NCBI RefSeq assembly: GCF_023015805.1
Contig: NZ_JALKBA010000003.1
Span: forward strand, 1-64,000
Origin: Cellulophaga sp. F20128
Lineage (GTDB): Bacteria > Bacteroidota > Bacteroidia > Flavobacteriales > Flavobacteriaceae
Length of the DNA stretch: 64,000 nt
Direction: 5' to 3'
Of this stretch, positions 62,715 to 64,000 are shown piece by piece. The notes under the pieces are model-generated. The model was not told the DNA's origin. It worked only from the letters and a program-made list of their open reading frames with translations, and did no database searches. A program made the translations under genes and the position numbers. Positions within the stretch are counted from its first letter, which is position 1. Each line of letters begins with the position of its first letter.

Positions 62715-63725
62715 ATGAAAAAAGTAAGTATAATGGCTTTATTGTTGTGGGGTGGGTACGCATCCGCACAATCTAATGCAAACGAAATTTTTGCTGCCGG
62801 TGTAGCAGATGCAAATACATTTATTAACGGCTATTTGTCCCCGGCATCCGAGGGAATGTTGTACAGCCTTTCTGGCGGATGGTATAATACGGCAGATGCT
62901 AAACCCTTAGGAGGTTTTGAGATTTCTATTATTGGAAATATGGCCCAAACTCCAGATGATAAAAAATCTTTTGTTTTAAATACATCAGACTATGAAAACC
63001 TGCAGTTTGATGATGGTAGTCTGTCAAAATCTGTTTCAACAGCTTTAGGAGACATACAAGGTATTGGGGTATATGTAGAAGGTGAAATTGCACCTGGTGT
63101 ATCTTCCCGGGAAGATTTTGAACTTCCCACGGGCCTGGCTTCGGAAAATATAAACTTTGTACCCGCTGCCTTTTTGCAAGTTAGTGTTGGGTTGTTTAAA
63201 GGAACAGAGCTTAAAGCTCGTTTCTTACCTAAAATAGATACCGAAGAAGCAAACTTAGGCTTGTATGGGTTAGGAATTCAGCACGATTTTACAAAATTAC
63301 TGCCGGCAGATAAGATTTGGCCTGTGGCTTTGTCAGCAGTGATTGGTTATACTCATTTAGTTGGAAGTTATGATTTTACAGAGCAAAGCGCTATCGCCGG
63401 TGAAGACCAGCGATTAGAGATGGAGATGAATACTTGGGTTTTTCAAGCAGTAGTTTCAACAAAATTACCGATTATAAATTTTTATGGAGGTCTAGGGTAT
63501 TTATCGGGTAAGTCTACAGTAGATGTATTAGGTACGTATAGAGTGCAATCTGGTCCTTTTGTAGGGGATACGTATACAGATCCGTTTTCTGTGCATACAG
63601 ATGCTAATGGAGTTGTGGCAAATGTAGGCGCAAAGCTGAAGCTTGGCTTCTTTAGGTTAAATGCAGATTATTCTATTGGAGAATTTAACAATCTATCGGT
63701 AGGTATTAACTTTGGTTTTAGATAG
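62715..63725 (+). CDS. DUF6588-family exported protein
   Basis: A 336-residue secreted or outer-membrane protein with signal peptide about 1-19 (ending GYASA) and a beta-rich body with many Tyr/Gly strands (SNANEIFAAGVADANTFING; KLGFFRLNADYSIGEFNNLS, ending GINFGFR). This resembles the flavobacterial DUF6588 family, likely a beta-barrel. Function unknown. A terminator follows. Confidence 0.75.
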   Translation: MKKVSIMALLLWGGYASAQSNANEIFAAGVADANTFINGYLSPASEGMLYSLSGGWYNTADAKPLGGFEISIIGNMAQTPDDKKSFVLNTSDYENLQFDDGSLSKSVSTALGDIQGIGVYVEGEIAPGVSSREDFELPTGLASENINFVPAAFLQVSVGLFKGTELKARFLPKIDTEEANLGLYGLGIQHDFTKLLPADKIWPVALSAVIGYTHLVGSYDFTEQSAIAGEDQRLEMEMNTWVFQAVVSTKLPIINFYGGLGYLSGKSTVDVLGTYRVQSGPFVGDTYTDPFSVHTDANGVVANVGAKLKLGFFRLNADYSIGEFNNLSVGINFGFR

Positions 63726-63741
63726 TAGAAAAAAATAGTAT

Positions 63742-63787
63742 AAAACGAACAAAGCCTTCTATATCAATAGAAGGCTTTGTTCGTTTT
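63742..63787. terminator. strong bidirectional terminator
   Basis: A 19-bp perfect stem: the left arm at 63742-63760 begins AAAACGAAC, the loop is ATATCAAT, and the right arm at 63769-63787 ends GTTCGTTTT. It separates DUF6588 from the convergent gene beyond. Confidence 0.9.
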
Positions 63788-63804
63788 ATAAGGGAGCTTT
63801 TATT

Positions 63805-64000
63805 TATTCCCGGACTGCTAAAGTTTCACCATTTGTTTCTTCTAAAACAAAGGTCAACTCATTGTTTGCAGATGTTTCTGTTTTTTCGACACTATTCGAT
63901 TTGGATTTTATTCTAACAATATCATTGGGCATTTCTGTGCCGGGGTAAGAAATTGTATAGGTGTCGCCATCAAATGTCCAGCTGAAATCTGTTAAAAAAG
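63805..64000 (-). CDS. hypothetical protein, C-terminal part (runs off the right edge)
   Basis: An open frame reads in from the window edge on the minus strand and ends ETNGETLAVRE at TAA 63805-63807. The visible 64 residues include FSWTFDGDTYTISYPGTEM and NELTFVLEETNG, a beta-strand pattern like lipocalin-like or DUF-type secreted proteins of Bacteroidota. The N-terminus lies outside the window, so the family cannot be named. Confidence 0.6.

Overview
The window looks like a chromosomal segment of a low-GC member of Bacteroidota, most likely a marine member of the Flavobacteriaceae. The evidence is a SusC/SusD pair, an MCGI-type asnB, flavobacterial families (DUF6520, DUF6588, DUF2911, DUF4173), a CTnDOT-type Tra transfer region, TAnnTTTG-type -7 promoter boxes, few Shine-Dalgarno sequences, and a tmRNA whose tag ends GENNYALAA. 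The genus cannot be fixed from the sequence alone.

Layout. 1-2170 is nearly gene-poor, with stem-loops, one 41-codon reading frame and one small HTH gene. 2171-9050 is a SusC/SusD/zinc-metalloprotease operon for outer-membrane uptake and degradation. 9177-14033 is a compact regulatory and biosynthetic block: a secreted DUF6520 peptide with a MauE/DoxX-like redox membrane protein, a PAS-AraC regulator, a DUF7793 (STAS-like) protein and a large alpha-oxoamine synthase fused to a FemAB/GNAT-like acyltransferase. Two promoters in this block share an operator-like pair of direct repeats spaced 21 bp, the geometry expected for an AraC-type regulator.

14066-31706 is a conjugative-element region. 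It has an RteC-family gene, an excisionase-like HTH, a replication-type protein with a DnaC-like ATPase, a cargo of three genes (AAA ATPase plus subtilase matching the ietAS defence pair, then a PD-(D/E)XK nuclease-like protein), a muramidase-type amidase, traE-F-G-I-J-K-M-N, the remnant of one tyrosine integrase and one intact integrase. The integrase abuts the 3' end of ssrA (tmRNA, minus strand), which is the probable insertion site. No relaxase or coupling protein is present, so the element is either decayed or continues left of the window.

32137-64000 is ordinary core genome: a lysine/saccharopine-dehydrogenase-like enzyme, a membrane-protein operon with a small wHTH regulator and two matching palindromic operators, a sulfatase, a TlpA-like lipoprotein, a DUF3857 transglutaminase-like protein, kdsA, typA, a polyphosphate-glucokinase-like protein, a GNAT-nitrilase fusion, ftsE, a TPR protein with a beta-barrel partner, an amidohydrolase, asnB, gyrB and a DUF6588 protein. 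Several clear intrinsic terminators separate the transcription units.

The most interesting pieces are the AraC-controlled peptide/redox/acyl-synthase module, the ietAS-plus-nuclease cargo, the dead second integrase next to the live one, and the paired palindromic operators near 36.4 and 37.3 kb.
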